Shown here: positions 42,214-50,150 of the stretch, in pieces
How positions within the stretch are numbered: the stretch's first letter is position 1
How the letters are laid out: each line of letters starts with the position of its first letter
NCBI RefSeq assembly: GCF_001700965.1
Contig: NZ_CP016756.1
Coordinates: forward strand, 3,586,501-3,650,500
Source of the DNA: Stenotrophomonas nitritireducens
GTDB taxonomy: Bacteria > Pseudomonadota > Gammaproteobacteria > Xanthomonadales > Xanthomonadaceae
Length of the DNA: 64,000 nt
Direction: 5' to 3'
The notes under the pieces: model-generated
The model's input: only the letters and a program-made list of their open reading frames with translations
What the model was told of the DNA's origin: nothing
Database searches by the model: none
Program-made: the position numbers and the translations under genes

Positions 42214-43011
42214 ATGCGCGCAGCACGGAAAATGCAGTTGGCGGTATTGGCCTTGTGTGTCACCGCATCCATCCCAGCGTTCGCGAAAATGCAGCACCGC
42301 CCGGTCGAATGGCAGCTGCGGGGAACCACCTATAGCGGCGTGCTGGTTTACGACGATGAAGGCGATGCCCGCCGCCCCGGTGTGGTGATGGTGCCCAATT
42401 GGCGCGGGGTCAACGACTCGGCGGTGGCCAAGGCCGAGCAGATTGCCGGCGACGACTATGTCGTGCTGGTCGCCGATGTCTACGGCAAGAACGTGCGGCC
42501 CAAGGACAACGATGCCTCCGCAGCAGCCTCCAAGCCGTTGCGCGAGGATCGCGCTTTGTTGCGCAGCCGTGCGGCGGCGGCACTGGATGCCTTGAAGGCA
42601 CAGGCAGGCAAGGCCCCCTTGGATGCAAACCATATTGCCGCCGTGGGCTTCTGCTTCGGCGGCACCACCGTGCTGGAGATGGCCCGCGCCGGCATGCCGC
42701 TGGCCGGGGTAGTGAGCCTGCATGGCGGGCTGTCCACGCCTGCGCCGGCCGCGGCAGGTAGCGGCAAGGTGCCGATGCTGGTGCTCAATGGCGCGGCGGA
42801 TCGTGGCGTTACCGCCGAGGACATTGCCAACTTCGGTACGGAAATGGATGTGGCCAAGGCCGATTGGCAGTTCGTCAATTTCAGCGGCGCCGTGCATTGC
42901 TTCGCCGAATCCGACGCCAACAGCCCGCCGGGCTGCCTCTACGACCCGCGCGCAGCAAAACGCGCGTGGAGGATGATGGACAACTTCCTCGAAGAACGCT
43001 TGGGCGACTAA
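42214..43011 (+). CDS. Exported dienelactone hydrolase family protein
   Basis: A 265-residue alpha/beta hydrolase with a signal peptide (KMQLAVLALCVTASIPAFA). The nucleophile is C147 in GFCFGGTTVLEMA, as in dienelactone hydrolase. The acid is in VLNGAADRGV and the histidine in GAVHCFAESDANSPP. The motif VPNWRGVNDSAVAKAEQIA and ADVYGKNVRPKDNDAS are family-like. Dienelactone hydrolase itself is cytosolic in chloroaromatic breakdown; exported homologues have unknown ester substrates. The ATG at 42214 precedes the signal peptide. It is flanked by repeats on both sides and seems monocistronic. Confidence 0.9.
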   Translation: MRAARKMQLAVLALCVTASIPAFAKMQHRPVEWQLRGTTYSGVLVYDDEGDARRPGVVMVPNWRGVNDSAVAKAEQIAGDDYVVLVADVYGKNVRPKDNDASAAASKPLREDRALLRSRAAAALDALKAQAGKAPLDANHIAAVGFCFGGTTVLEMARAGMPLAGVVSLHGGLSTPAPAAAGSGKVPMLVLNGAADRGVTAEDIANFGTEMDVAKADWQFVNFSGAVHCFAESDANSPPGCLYDPRAAKRAWRMMDNFLEERLGD

Positions 43012-43019
43012 GGCTTCGG

Positions 43020-43236
43020 GTAGTGCCGAGCCATGCTCGGCAGGGGCCTCACCAGCAATCCATCAGCTTGTAGGAGCGGCGTAAGCCGCGAAGCTGACTA
43101 TCCGTGATCGCGCGGAGAACCCCGGATGCGCTGCGCTTACCCGGGCTACAAATGCTGTCCACACGGGTCGCGGTGATGGTGGTTCGTGCCAAGCGGCGCC
43201 GGGAAGAGCTGTGGCTTCGCGGCTTACGCCGCTCCT
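43020..43236. repeat. Mixed palindromes: SMAG, GGAGCGGCG and CCCGGGTAAGCGCAGCG types
   Basis: A SMAG-like hairpin lies at 43020-43042 (GTAGTGCCGAGCCATGCTCG). GTAGGAGCGGCGTAAGCCGC follows at about 43070-43089, then CGGATGCGCTGCGCTTACCC at about 43123-43142, and an opposite CTTCGCGGCTTACGCCGCTC at about 43207-43226. Three repeat families occur within 220 bp. No gene is seen. Confidence 0.8.
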
Positions 43237-43489
43237 ACAAAGGCGCTCGGCTCTGCGCCGCCGCTATCGCGCCACTGATCGCCGCCCGCGCCTGCGGGCT
43301 GTTGCGCCAGCAGCTGCTGCCCAACATCGCCGATGCCTGGCTGACGACATCGCCGGTGTCGGCTTCGGCCAGCTGCGCCAGCGAATGAAATCCCAGCTGC
43401 TCCAAACGCGAAACCACCGTGGCCCCTACGCCTTTGACCGCCAACAACACGGCGCGCTCGTCATCCGGGAACTGCTGCAGGCCCGCCAT
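43235..43489 (-). CDS. Small helix-hairpin-helix protein
   Basis: An 84-residue protein whose centre reads LLAVKGVGATVVSRLEQLGF followed by SLAQLAEAD, a helix-hairpin-helix of the kind in pathogenicity-locus/Cdd1-like small proteins that bind DNA non-specifically. The C-terminus is Ala/Ser-rich. The start is 5 bp from the ispB stop on the same strand, so co-transcription with ispB is likely. Function unknown; there is no obvious link to isoprenoid synthesis. Confidence 0.78.
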   Translation of the reverse strand: MAGLQQFPDDERAVLLAVKGVGATVVSRLEQLGFHSLAQLAEADTGDVVSQASAMLGSSCWRNSPQARAAISGAIAAAQSRAPL

Positions 43490-43494
43490 TGCGA

Positions 43495-44493
43495 TCAGTG
43501 ACTCCGCTCGATGGCGTAACGGGCCAGGCCACGCAGGGCGGCAATCGCCTCGGTTTCCGGCAGGCCATCCAGGGCCAGTTCGGCGGCGTTGGCATATTCC
43601 ACGGCGCGCTTGCGGCTGTATTCCAGGCCGCCGGTGGCATGGATGGCGGCCAGCACTTCCGGCATTGCGCTGGCATCGCCGTCCTGCACGATCTCGCGCA
43701 GGCGCTGGCGAACCGCTTCATCCGAATGCGCCATGGCATGGATCAGCGGCAAGGTAGCCTTGCCTTCGGCCAGATCGTCGCCCAGGTTCTTGCCCAGCTC
43801 GTCGGCATTGGCCGAATAGTCCAGCACGTCGTCGGCAATCTGGAAGGCGTAACCCAGGTGCATGCCGTAGTCGTAGAGCTGCTGCTGCACGGCTTCGTCG
43901 GCACCGCTGGCCAGCGCGCCAAGGCGGGTGCCGGCGGCGAACAGCACCGCGGTCTTGCGCTCGATCACGCGCAGGTAGGCCGCCTCGTCGGTGTCGGGGT
44001 TATGCACGTGCAGCAGCTGCAGCACCTCGCCTTCGGCGATGCGGTTGGTGGTGTCGGCCAGGATCTGCATCACCGCCATACGCTCCAGTTCCACCATCAG
44101 CTGGAAGCTGCGCGAGTACAGGAAGTCACCGACCAGCACGCTGGGGGCATTACCCCACAGGGCGTTGGCGGTGCTACGGCCACGGCGCAGGTCCGATTCG
44201 TCCACCACGTCGTCGTGCAGCAGGGTGGAGGTGTGGATGAACTCGATGATCGCGGCCAGCTGGTGGTGTTCTGGGCCGGCACCGCCGACCGCATGGCCGG
44301 CCAGCATCACCAGCATCGGCCGCAGGCGTTTGCCGCCAGCGGAGACGATGTGGTCGGCGATCTGGTTGATCAGTACCACGTCCGAGGACAGGCGGCGACG
44401 GATCAGGGCATCTACGGCAGCCATGTCCGCTGCGGCGAGGGTCTGGATGGCAGGCAGGCCCAGCGCGGGGCGGATATGTTCAGCGATGCTCAT
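43495..44493 (-). CDS. ispB: Octaprenyl diphosphate synthase
   Basis: A 332-residue trans-isoprenyl diphosphate synthase. The first aspartate-rich motif is LLHDDVVDESDLRRGR and the second is FQIADDVLDYSANADE. GGKRLRPMLV supplies the lysine and arginines for isopentenyl diphosphate binding. Two small-to-medium residues before the first motif (IEFIHTSTLL) suit long-chain products. It makes the C40 side chain of ubiquinone, expected to be ubiquinone-8 in this family. Length and start are typical. Confidence 0.95.
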   Translation of the reverse strand: MSIAEHIRPALGLPAIQTLAAADMAAVDALIRRRLSSDVVLINQIADHIVSAGGKRLRPMLVMLAGHAVGGAGPEHHQLAAIIEFIHTSTLLHDDVVDESDLRRGRSTANALWGNAPSVLVGDFLYSRSFQLMVELERMAVMQILADTTNRIAEGEVLQLLHVHNPDTDEAAYLRVIERKTAVLFAAGTRLGALASGADEAVQQQLYDYGMHLGYAFQIADDVLDYSANADELGKNLGDDLAEGKATLPLIHAMAHSDEAVRQRLREIVQDGDASAMPEVLAAIHATGGLEYSRKRAVEYANAAELALDGLPETEAIAALRGLARYAIERSH

Positions 44494-44576
44494 AGGAAGA
44501 CTTCGGGGGGTACCGGGGGATTATAGGCGGTGTGGGCGAAAGGAACCCGTCAGGGCCGGATCAGGGCTTGGCAGCA

Positions 44577-44593
44577 GTGAATACGTATGCAAG
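44577..44593 (+). promoter_or_regulatory. Operator-like site 1 of the maltose regulon
   Basis: GTGAATACGTATGCAAG has a near-symmetric core (GAATACGTATGC around the central CG), as bound by LacI-family repressors. Similar sites occur upstream of the TonB receptor (49960-49975) and between the GH97 and MFS genes (52317-52333). It lies about 95 bp upstream of the GH13 alpha-glucosidase start. Confidence 0.7.
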
Positions 44594-44685
44594 CAACACC
44601 GCCGGCAAAGCACCAACGCTAAGCTGGCCGGCATACATTTCGCGGCCCCTTTGCAGGGGCAATGCAGCCCGTAGGGGGGCGTTCG

Positions 44686-46299
44686 ATGTCCAAGACTCCG
44701 TGGTGGCGCGGTGCCGTCATCTACCAGATTTACCCGCGCAGCTACCTGGACACCAATGGCGACGGCGTCGGCGACCTGCCGGGCATCATCGAGCGCCTGG
44801 ACTATGTGGCCTCGCTGGGCGTGGACGCGATCTGGGTGTCGCCGTTCTTCAAGTCGCCGATGGCCGACTTTGGTTACGACATTGCCGACTACCGCGATGT
44901 GGACCCCTTGTTCGGCAACCTGGCCGACTTCGATCGCTTGCTGGCGAAAGCGCATGCGCTGGGCCTGAAGGTGATGATCGACCAGGTGTTCAGCCATACC
45001 TCGGTAGAGCATGCCTGGTTCAAGGAAAGCCGCGAGAGCCGCGACAATCCCAAGGCCGACTGGTACGTGTGGGCCGATGCGCGTGCTGATGGCAGCCCGC
45101 CGAACAACTGGCTGTCGATCTTTGGCGGTGTGGCCTGGCAATGGGAGCCGCGTCGCCGGCAGTACTTCCTGCACAACTTCCTGGCCTCGCAGCCGGACCT
45201 GGATTTCCATAATCCGGCCGTGCAGCAGGCAACGCTGGACTATGTGAAGTTCTGGCTGGATCGCGGCGTGGATGGCTTCCGTCTGGATTCGATCAACTTC
45301 TGCTTCCACGACGCGCAGCTGCGCGACAACCCGCCCAAGCCGGAAAGCGAGCGCGTGGGCCGTGGTTTCAGCCCGGACAATCCGTACGCCTTCCAGTACC
45401 ACTATTACAACAACACCCGGCCCGAGAACATTGGCTTCCTCGAGCGCCTGCGTGGCTTGCTGGATCAGTACCCGGAAGCGGTAACGCTGGGCGAAATCTC
45501 ATCGGAGGATTCGCTGGCCACCACCGCCGAGTACACCGCGCCGGGCCGGCTGCACATGGGCTACAGCTTCGAGCTGCTGGTGGACGATTACAGCGCGGCT
45601 TATATCCGTGGCACGGTCGAGCGGCTGGAAGCGGCGATGGGCGAGGCCTGGCCGTGCTGGGCGGTGTCCAATCACGACGTGCAGCGTGCGGTGACCCGTT
45701 GGGGCGGGCATCCGGCCCAGCCGTCGCTGGCCAAGATGCTGGCTGCACTGGTGTGCTCGCTGCGCGGTTCGGTGTGCATCTATCAGGGTGAAGAGCTGGG
45801 TCTGGGTGAAGCGGATGTGCCGTTTGAGGCGCTGCAGGATCCCTACGGCATCACCTTCTGGCCGAACTTCAAGGGGCGCGATGGGTGTCGCACGCCGATG
45901 CCGTGGACCGATGGGGCGCTGGCGGGTTTCACCACCGGCAAGCCATGGCTGCCGATTCCGGCCGAGCATCAGGCGCTGTCGGTGCAGGCGCAGGAAGTGG
46001 ATGCTGATTCGGTGTTGCACGCGTTCCGCGGCTTCATGCGCTGGCGCAAGGCGCATCCGGCGTTGGTGGGCGGTTCCATTCGTTTCCTGGACAGCGCCGA
46101 GCCGGTGTTGTTGTTCGAACGTCAGGCCGGGGATGAAACCTTGCTGTTGGCCTTCAACCTGTCGGGTGACACCGTGCGGCATGGTTTGCCAGCCGGTGAA
46201 TGGCGGGCGCTGGACGTGCCGGGCCCGGTGGCGGGGGCGGTGGAGTCTGGCGAATTGGTATTGCCTGGGCACGCGGTGTATTGCGCGCGTCGCAGCTGA
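44686..46299 (+). CDS. GH13 alpha-glucosidase
   Basis: A 537-residue GH13 enzyme without a signal peptide, so cytosolic. The sequence WWRGAVIYQIYPRSYLD starts the barrel. The catalytic nucleophile is D201 in DGFRLDSINF, the acid/base E270 in LGEISSED, and the transition-state aspartate D331 in SNHDVQRA. It fits the alpha-glucosidase branch (GH13 subfamily 23-like) that splits maltose and short maltodextrins. The ATG at 44686 follows GGGGGGC; an earlier in-frame ATG at 44662 adds eight residues of doubtful sequence. It has its own operator-like site and terminator, and is separated from the other maltose genes by a 741-bp repeat region. Confidence 0.93.
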   Translation: MSKTPWWRGAVIYQIYPRSYLDTNGDGVGDLPGIIERLDYVASLGVDAIWVSPFFKSPMADFGYDIADYRDVDPLFGNLADFDRLLAKAHALGLKVMIDQVFSHTSVEHAWFKESRESRDNPKADWYVWADARADGSPPNNWLSIFGGVAWQWEPRRRQYFLHNFLASQPDLDFHNPAVQQATLDYVKFWLDRGVDGFRLDSINFCFHDAQLRDNPPKPESERVGRGFSPDNPYAFQYHYYNNTRPENIGFLERLRGLLDQYPEAVTLGEISSEDSLATTAEYTAPGRLHMGYSFELLVDDYSAAYIRGTVERLEAAMGEAWPCWAVSNHDVQRAVTRWGGHPAQPSLAKMLAALVCSLRGSVCIYQGEELGLGEADVPFEALQDPYGITFWPNFKGRDGCRTPMPWTDGALAGFTTGKPWLPIPAEHQALSVQAQEVDADSVLHAFRGFMRWRKAHPALVGGSIRFLDSAEPVLLFERQAGDETLLLAFNLSGDTVRHGLPAGEWRALDVPGPVAGAVESGELVLPGHAVYCARRS

Positions 46300-46325
46300 G
46301 TTTTTGTTGTTCTCTCTTTTGTGCG

Positions 46326-46354
46326 GGCGGAGATAGCATCTCCGCCTTTTTTTT
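46326..46354 (+). terminator. Terminator of the alpha-glucosidase gene
   Basis: A 9-bp stem GGCGGAGAT/ATCTCCGCC with loop AGC is followed by eight T residues. The T tract merges into a hexamer array (GCTTTTGATTTTGATTTT). Confidence 0.9.
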
Positions 46355-46408
46355 GCTTTTGATTTTGATTTTGATTTTGATTTTGCTCTTGATCTTGATC
46401 TTGATCTA
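46355..46408. repeat. Hexamer array (GATTTT/GATCTT), 9 units
   Basis: Units are GCTTTT, GATTTT four times, GCTCTT, then GATCTT twice and GATCTA, ending at the first base of the REP-like element AGCCCCTCTCCCGCCTGCGG. Read on the minus strand it follows the REP hairpin as (AAGATC/AAAATC)n. It begins directly after a terminator T tract. Confidence 0.85.
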
Positions 46409-46525
46409 AGCCCCTCTCCCGCCTGCGGGAGAGGGGTTGGGGTGAGGGCGCTTTTAAAAGCAAGCCAAACCCAAAGCTCCCCCCATCCGCCCTACGGGCA
46501 CCTTCCCCCGCAAGCGGGAGAAGGG
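46408..46525. repeat. Two REP-like palindromes between two hexamer arrays
   Basis: Copy one (about 46408-46448) is AGCCCCTCTCCCGCCTGCGG followed by GAGAGGGGTTGGGGTGAGGG. Copy two (about 46476-46525) has CATCCGCCCTACGGGCACC followed by TTCCCCCGCAAGCGGGAGAA and GGG. The two face opposite ways, each with a hexamer array on its outer side. Confidence 0.85.
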
Positions 46526-46532
46526 AATGCTC

Positions 46533-46684
<152 letters not shown>

Positions 46685-46867
46685 TGCCCGAAGTCCGGCG
46701 CCTGGTGCTAGATAAATTTCCGCCTGCTCGGGCAATGACTGAGGAGCTTTCTGCATCCCGGTGGTAGTCGCACCAGCTGTAGCACCATCGCTCTCACAGC
46801 ATTCGCAACAGCAGCGAAAGGGCAGCTTACGCTTCAGTTGCAAAAGATCTCGCAAGCTCAGCGCGAG

Positions 46868-46912
46868 CCCAAACCAAAACCAAAACCAAAACCAAAACCA
46901 AAACCAAACCAG
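46868..46912. repeat. Short hexamer array (CAAAAC)n, about 7 units
   Basis: AAACCAAAACCAAAACC continues for about seven units. It lies just after a weak hairpin CTCGC-AAGCTCAGC-GCGAG at about 46849-46867, not after a REP-like element of the common family. The surrounding 46685-47040 shows no supported gene. Confidence 0.75.
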
Positions 46913-46984
46913 AGCCCAAGCCCTGGCCGCAAAAATTCCCGCACGAAATCCCACCAAGCAGGACCTCGCTCATCTGGCGAACAA

Positions 46985-47014
46985 ACAAAAAGCCCGCTGC
47001 TCAAGCAGCGGGCC
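46985..47014 (-). terminator. Terminator of the maltodextrin TonB receptor gene
   Basis: On the minus strand GGCCCGCTGCT and AGCAGCGGGCT form a stem, followed by TTTTTGTTTGT. It lies about 27 bp downstream of the receptor stop. Confidence 0.85.
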
Positions 47015-47040
47015 TTCAACACACGTCAAACCAGTACGGA

Positions 47041-49821
47041 TCAGAACTTGTAGTTCACACCCACCTGGTAGGTGCGGCCCCATTCCACGGTTTCCAGCGG
47101 ACGGTCCTTGGTGCCGGCATAGGTTTCGTACTTGGAGTTGGTCAGGTTACTGGCCTGCAGGAACAGGCTCAGGCCGCTGAGCGCGGTGCCGTCGGCGAAG
47201 CTGTAGCCCACCTGCGCATCCAGCACGTTCTCGCCCTTCACATAACGCAGGGTGCGGGCGCCGTTGAAGTTGCCGATCTCACCGATGAAGTCCGAACGCT
47301 TGCGCTGGTTCAAACGCACTTCAAAGCCGCTGTTCTCGTAGTAGGCGGTGAAGTTGTAAACGCGCTTGGACAGGCCCGGCAGCATGATCGGATCGCTGCC
47401 AACGCTGGAGGTGGTGCCCGGATCCGGCTTGATCTTGATGTCGCTGTCGTTGAAGCTGGCGCTGGCCACCACGCCGAAGCCGCGCAGGGCATCGGAGAAC
47501 AGATCCAGCGGCAGCGATGCGGTCAACTCGGCGCCGCGCAGGCTGCCACCGGTGCCGTTGAACGGTGCGGTGTAGTAGCCGGTCATCTGCGCAGGCGCCT
47601 GCAGTTGGGCTTCATTGGTGTCAACCTTCAGCCACTCCGCCACCTGGTCGGTGAAATCGTAGCCGTCACGCTTCTCGGTGTAGATGTAGCTCTTCAGGTC
47701 CTTGTAGAACACGGCAGCAGCCACATAGGCCTTGTTGCCGAAGTACTTTTCCCAGGACAGGTCGACGGCGTTGGCAACCCAGGGGCGCAGATGCGGATTA
47801 CCGCCGCTGGCGCCGGGCTTGCCCTGCGCGGTGTCCATACCGAATTCCATCGAGGCGCGCAGTTCATCCACGCGCGGGCGCGCAACCTGGCGGGCCAGGG
47901 CAAAACGCAGGGTGTTCTCGGCCGGCAGCTCGAATGCCAGGTTCAGGCTGGGCAGGAAGTCCAGGTACTTCTCGCCCTCATTGATCGGAACGACTTCATT
48001 GCCCACGCCCTGCGAGCTGTCCCAGTAGTTGGAGTGCGAGGACTGGTCGGCGTACTGGGCTTGGATGCCGACGTTGCCGCGCACCGGGATCGAGCCGATC
48101 TGGGTGCTGATGTTGGCGCGCAGGAAGGTGGTGGTGATCTTCTCATCCACCGTCCACTGCTTCGGAATCAGGTAGCTTTCGGTGGTGGTCGGGTTGAACA
48201 GCATGTAGCGGCCAACCGCTGCCGGTACGTTCCAGGCGGGGATGTAGCCCGCGCCGGCAAAGCCCAGGTTGACCGGCTTGTACTGCAGGTCGGCACCGAT
48301 GCTGGTGATGCCCTGGGCACCGAGGTTGATGTTGCCTTCGGCCTGGGTCTTGTTCTTGCTGCGGTCGGCGTAGTTGACGCCAACGTCGAAGTCGGAGAAC
48401 CAGGTGAAGCCTTCCGGTACCGGGAAGGTGGCCGCCAGCTTGAAGCCCTTCAGCTCATCATCAACATGCGGGGTCTTGCCGTAACCCGAACCGTAAATCG
48501 TGTTGGTCAGGTAGAGCTTGCTGTAGTCCGAATAATCAAAGCCGGGCGTGAACTGCGGGAAGCTGCCGCCTGCGAAATTCAGCTTGACCGAATCCAGCAT
48601 CGGCGCCGGCAGCAGCTGCAGGTTGTTTTCCAGGTTCAGCTCGTCACGTTCGGCCTTGGACCAGCTGACGTCGGCCACCACGCGCACTTCGCCGAAGGTG
48701 AATTCGTTGTTCCAGCCAACCGCCTTGATGGTGTCCTCGCGGTTGTTGTACATGCCGCGCACCAGCGGATACACGTTGTGTGCCACGCCGCTGACGAAGC
48801 TGCCATTGCCGTTGACCACCACGTCGGTGACGTCCAGACGGATCTTGTTCGGATCGTTGGTGCCGTTGAAATCGCCCAGATGGATTTCCATCTGGTTGGC
48901 GGTGTCGTATTCCTTGGCCTTGGTGTAGAAGGTGTCCAGCGTGCTGGTCCAGCTGTTGTTGGGCCGGAACTGCAGCGTTGCCATCACGCCGTCGCGCTTG
49001 GAATGGCCGGTGCGGCGCAGGGCCTTGATGCCGTCGGAGTAATAGGTGCCTTCCGCCACGCCGGGGCGCCAGTTGTCACCGACTGCCTGCCATGGCTCGT
49101 ACAGGCCGACCTGGTTTTCCTGCTTGGACATCTCCGAGTGGGAAATGCCCACGGCCAGGCCGATGGTGTTGTCGGCGAACTTGTCGACGTAGCTGAAATT
49201 GAGGCGGTTGCCGTACGGGTCTTCGCCGGCGGCTTCGCCCAGCGAGTTCTTCTGGTAGCGGCCGCTGACGGCGATGACGCGCTCGTTGTAGCTGAGCGGG
49301 CGCACGGTCTGCAGGTCCAGCGTGCCGGACAGGCCCTGGCCAACCAGCCCGGCGTCGGGGGTCTTGTACACGGTGACGCCGCTGATCAGTTCGGACGGGT
49401 ACTGGTCGAACTCCACCGAGCGGTTGTCGCCGGTGCTGACCATTTCGCGGCCGTTGAGCAGGGTGGTGGCGAAGTCGGGGGACAGGCCGCGCACGCTGAT
49501 CACCTGGGCGCGGCCAGCGACGCGCTGGGCAGCCAGGCCGGGCAGGCGGGCGATGGATTCGGCGATGCTGACGTCGGGCAACTTGCCGATGTCTTCGGCC
49601 GAGATGGCTTCCACGATCGAGGTCGAGTCGCGCTTGACCGAAATGGCGCTCTCGATGCCGCGGCGGATGCCGGTAACGGTGACGGTATCCAGGTCGGTGG
49701 CCTGGGCCTTTGCTTTTGCGGTGGTTTCGTCGTCCACGCTCTGTGCGTGTGCGGCGGTAGCGCCCAGCGTGATGGCCGAAGCCAGTGCCACGCTCAGCAG
49801 GTTGCGCTTGGTGTTCAACAT
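47041..49821 (-). CDS. TonB-dependent receptor, probably for maltodextrins
   Basis: A 926-residue outer-membrane receptor. The signal peptide is NLLSVALASAITLGATAAHA. The plug has DLDTVTVTGIRRGIESAISV, AEDIGKLPDVSIAESIARLP, GRAQVISVRGLSPDFATTLL and YPSELISGVTVYKTPDAGLV, the pattern of the Xanthomonas/Caulobacter carbohydrate receptor group (MalA/SuxA-like) rather than siderophore receptors. The barrel ends TYQVGVNYKF. An operator-like site shared with the other maltose genes lies 140 bp upstream. The ATG at 49821 has a purine-rich site just before it; the longer frame from 49872 is rejected. Confidence 0.9.
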   Translation of the reverse strand: MLNTKRNLLSVALASAITLGATAAHAQSVDDETTAKAKAQATDLDTVTVTGIRRGIESAISVKRDSTSIVEAISAEDIGKLPDVSIAESIARLPGLAAQRVAGRAQVISVRGLSPDFATTLLNGREMVSTGDNRSVEFDQYPSELISGVTVYKTPDAGLVGQGLSGTLDLQTVRPLSYNERVIAVSGRYQKNSLGEAAGEDPYGNRLNFSYVDKFADNTIGLAVGISHSEMSKQENQVGLYEPWQAVGDNWRPGVAEGTYYSDGIKALRRTGHSKRDGVMATLQFRPNNSWTSTLDTFYTKAKEYDTANQMEIHLGDFNGTNDPNKIRLDVTDVVVNGNGSFVSGVAHNVYPLVRGMYNNREDTIKAVGWNNEFTFGEVRVVADVSWSKAERDELNLENNLQLLPAPMLDSVKLNFAGGSFPQFTPGFDYSDYSKLYLTNTIYGSGYGKTPHVDDELKGFKLAATFPVPEGFTWFSDFDVGVNYADRSKNKTQAEGNINLGAQGITSIGADLQYKPVNLGFAGAGYIPAWNVPAAVGRYMLFNPTTTESYLIPKQWTVDEKITTTFLRANISTQIGSIPVRGNVGIQAQYADQSSHSNYWDSSQGVGNEVVPINEGEKYLDFLPSLNLAFELPAENTLRFALARQVARPRVDELRASMEFGMDTAQGKPGASGGNPHLRPWVANAVDLSWEKYFGNKAYVAAAVFYKDLKSYIYTEKRDGYDFTDQVAEWLKVDTNEAQLQAPAQMTGYYTAPFNGTGGSLRGAELTASLPLDLFSDALRGFGVVASASFNDSDIKIKPDPGTTSSVGSDPIMLPGLSKRVYNFTAYYENSGFEVRLNQRKRSDFIGEIGNFNGARTLRYVKGENVLDAQVGYSFADGTALSGLSLFLQASNLTNSKYETYAGTKDRPLETVEWGRTYQVGVNYKF

Positions 49822-49959
49822 ACTCCCCTCTCCCAGGTGATGTCGGTTGGTTGTTTTTCTGCTCCCGCGCATGGGTGCGTGGGATGCGTCGCGGTTGTTT
49901 TTTTCGCTGCTTGCGACTGTCTCGCATGGTAATCAGCGCGCAAGCCCGTGGCGCCGGCC

Positions 49960-49975
49960 TGCATACGTATTCAAT
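49960..49975 (-). promoter_or_regulatory. Operator-like site 2 of the maltose regulon
   Basis: TGCATACGTATTCAAT is the reverse complement of ATTGAATACGTATGCA, matching the sites at 44577 and 52317. It lies 140 bp upstream of the receptor's ATG. A different CG-centred quasi-palindrome (GAAAACGCTTTC) is 27 bp away and may be a second regulator's site. Apart from these, the 329-bp gap to the GH97 gene shows no gene. Confidence 0.7.
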
Positions 49976-50150
49976 GGCGTGCAGGCGCGGCAGATAGCTC
50001 TGAAAACGCTTTCCGCGACGGTTTTGGATGTCTGTGCAGAGGAAGGGCAGCGGGCACCTGCGCCGCTGCCCCCGCGCCATCACCTCCGCCCCGCGGACAA
50101 CGACGGCAGGAAGCAAAGCCCGAAACGCCTTGCTTCAACGTGGCAATGGC

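Noticed and set aside
49998..50018. GAAAACGCTTTC as a fourth maltose operator
   Set aside because: It is CG-centred and quasi-palindromic, but its core differs from the three GAATACGTATGC sites, and I found no other copies at maltose genes.
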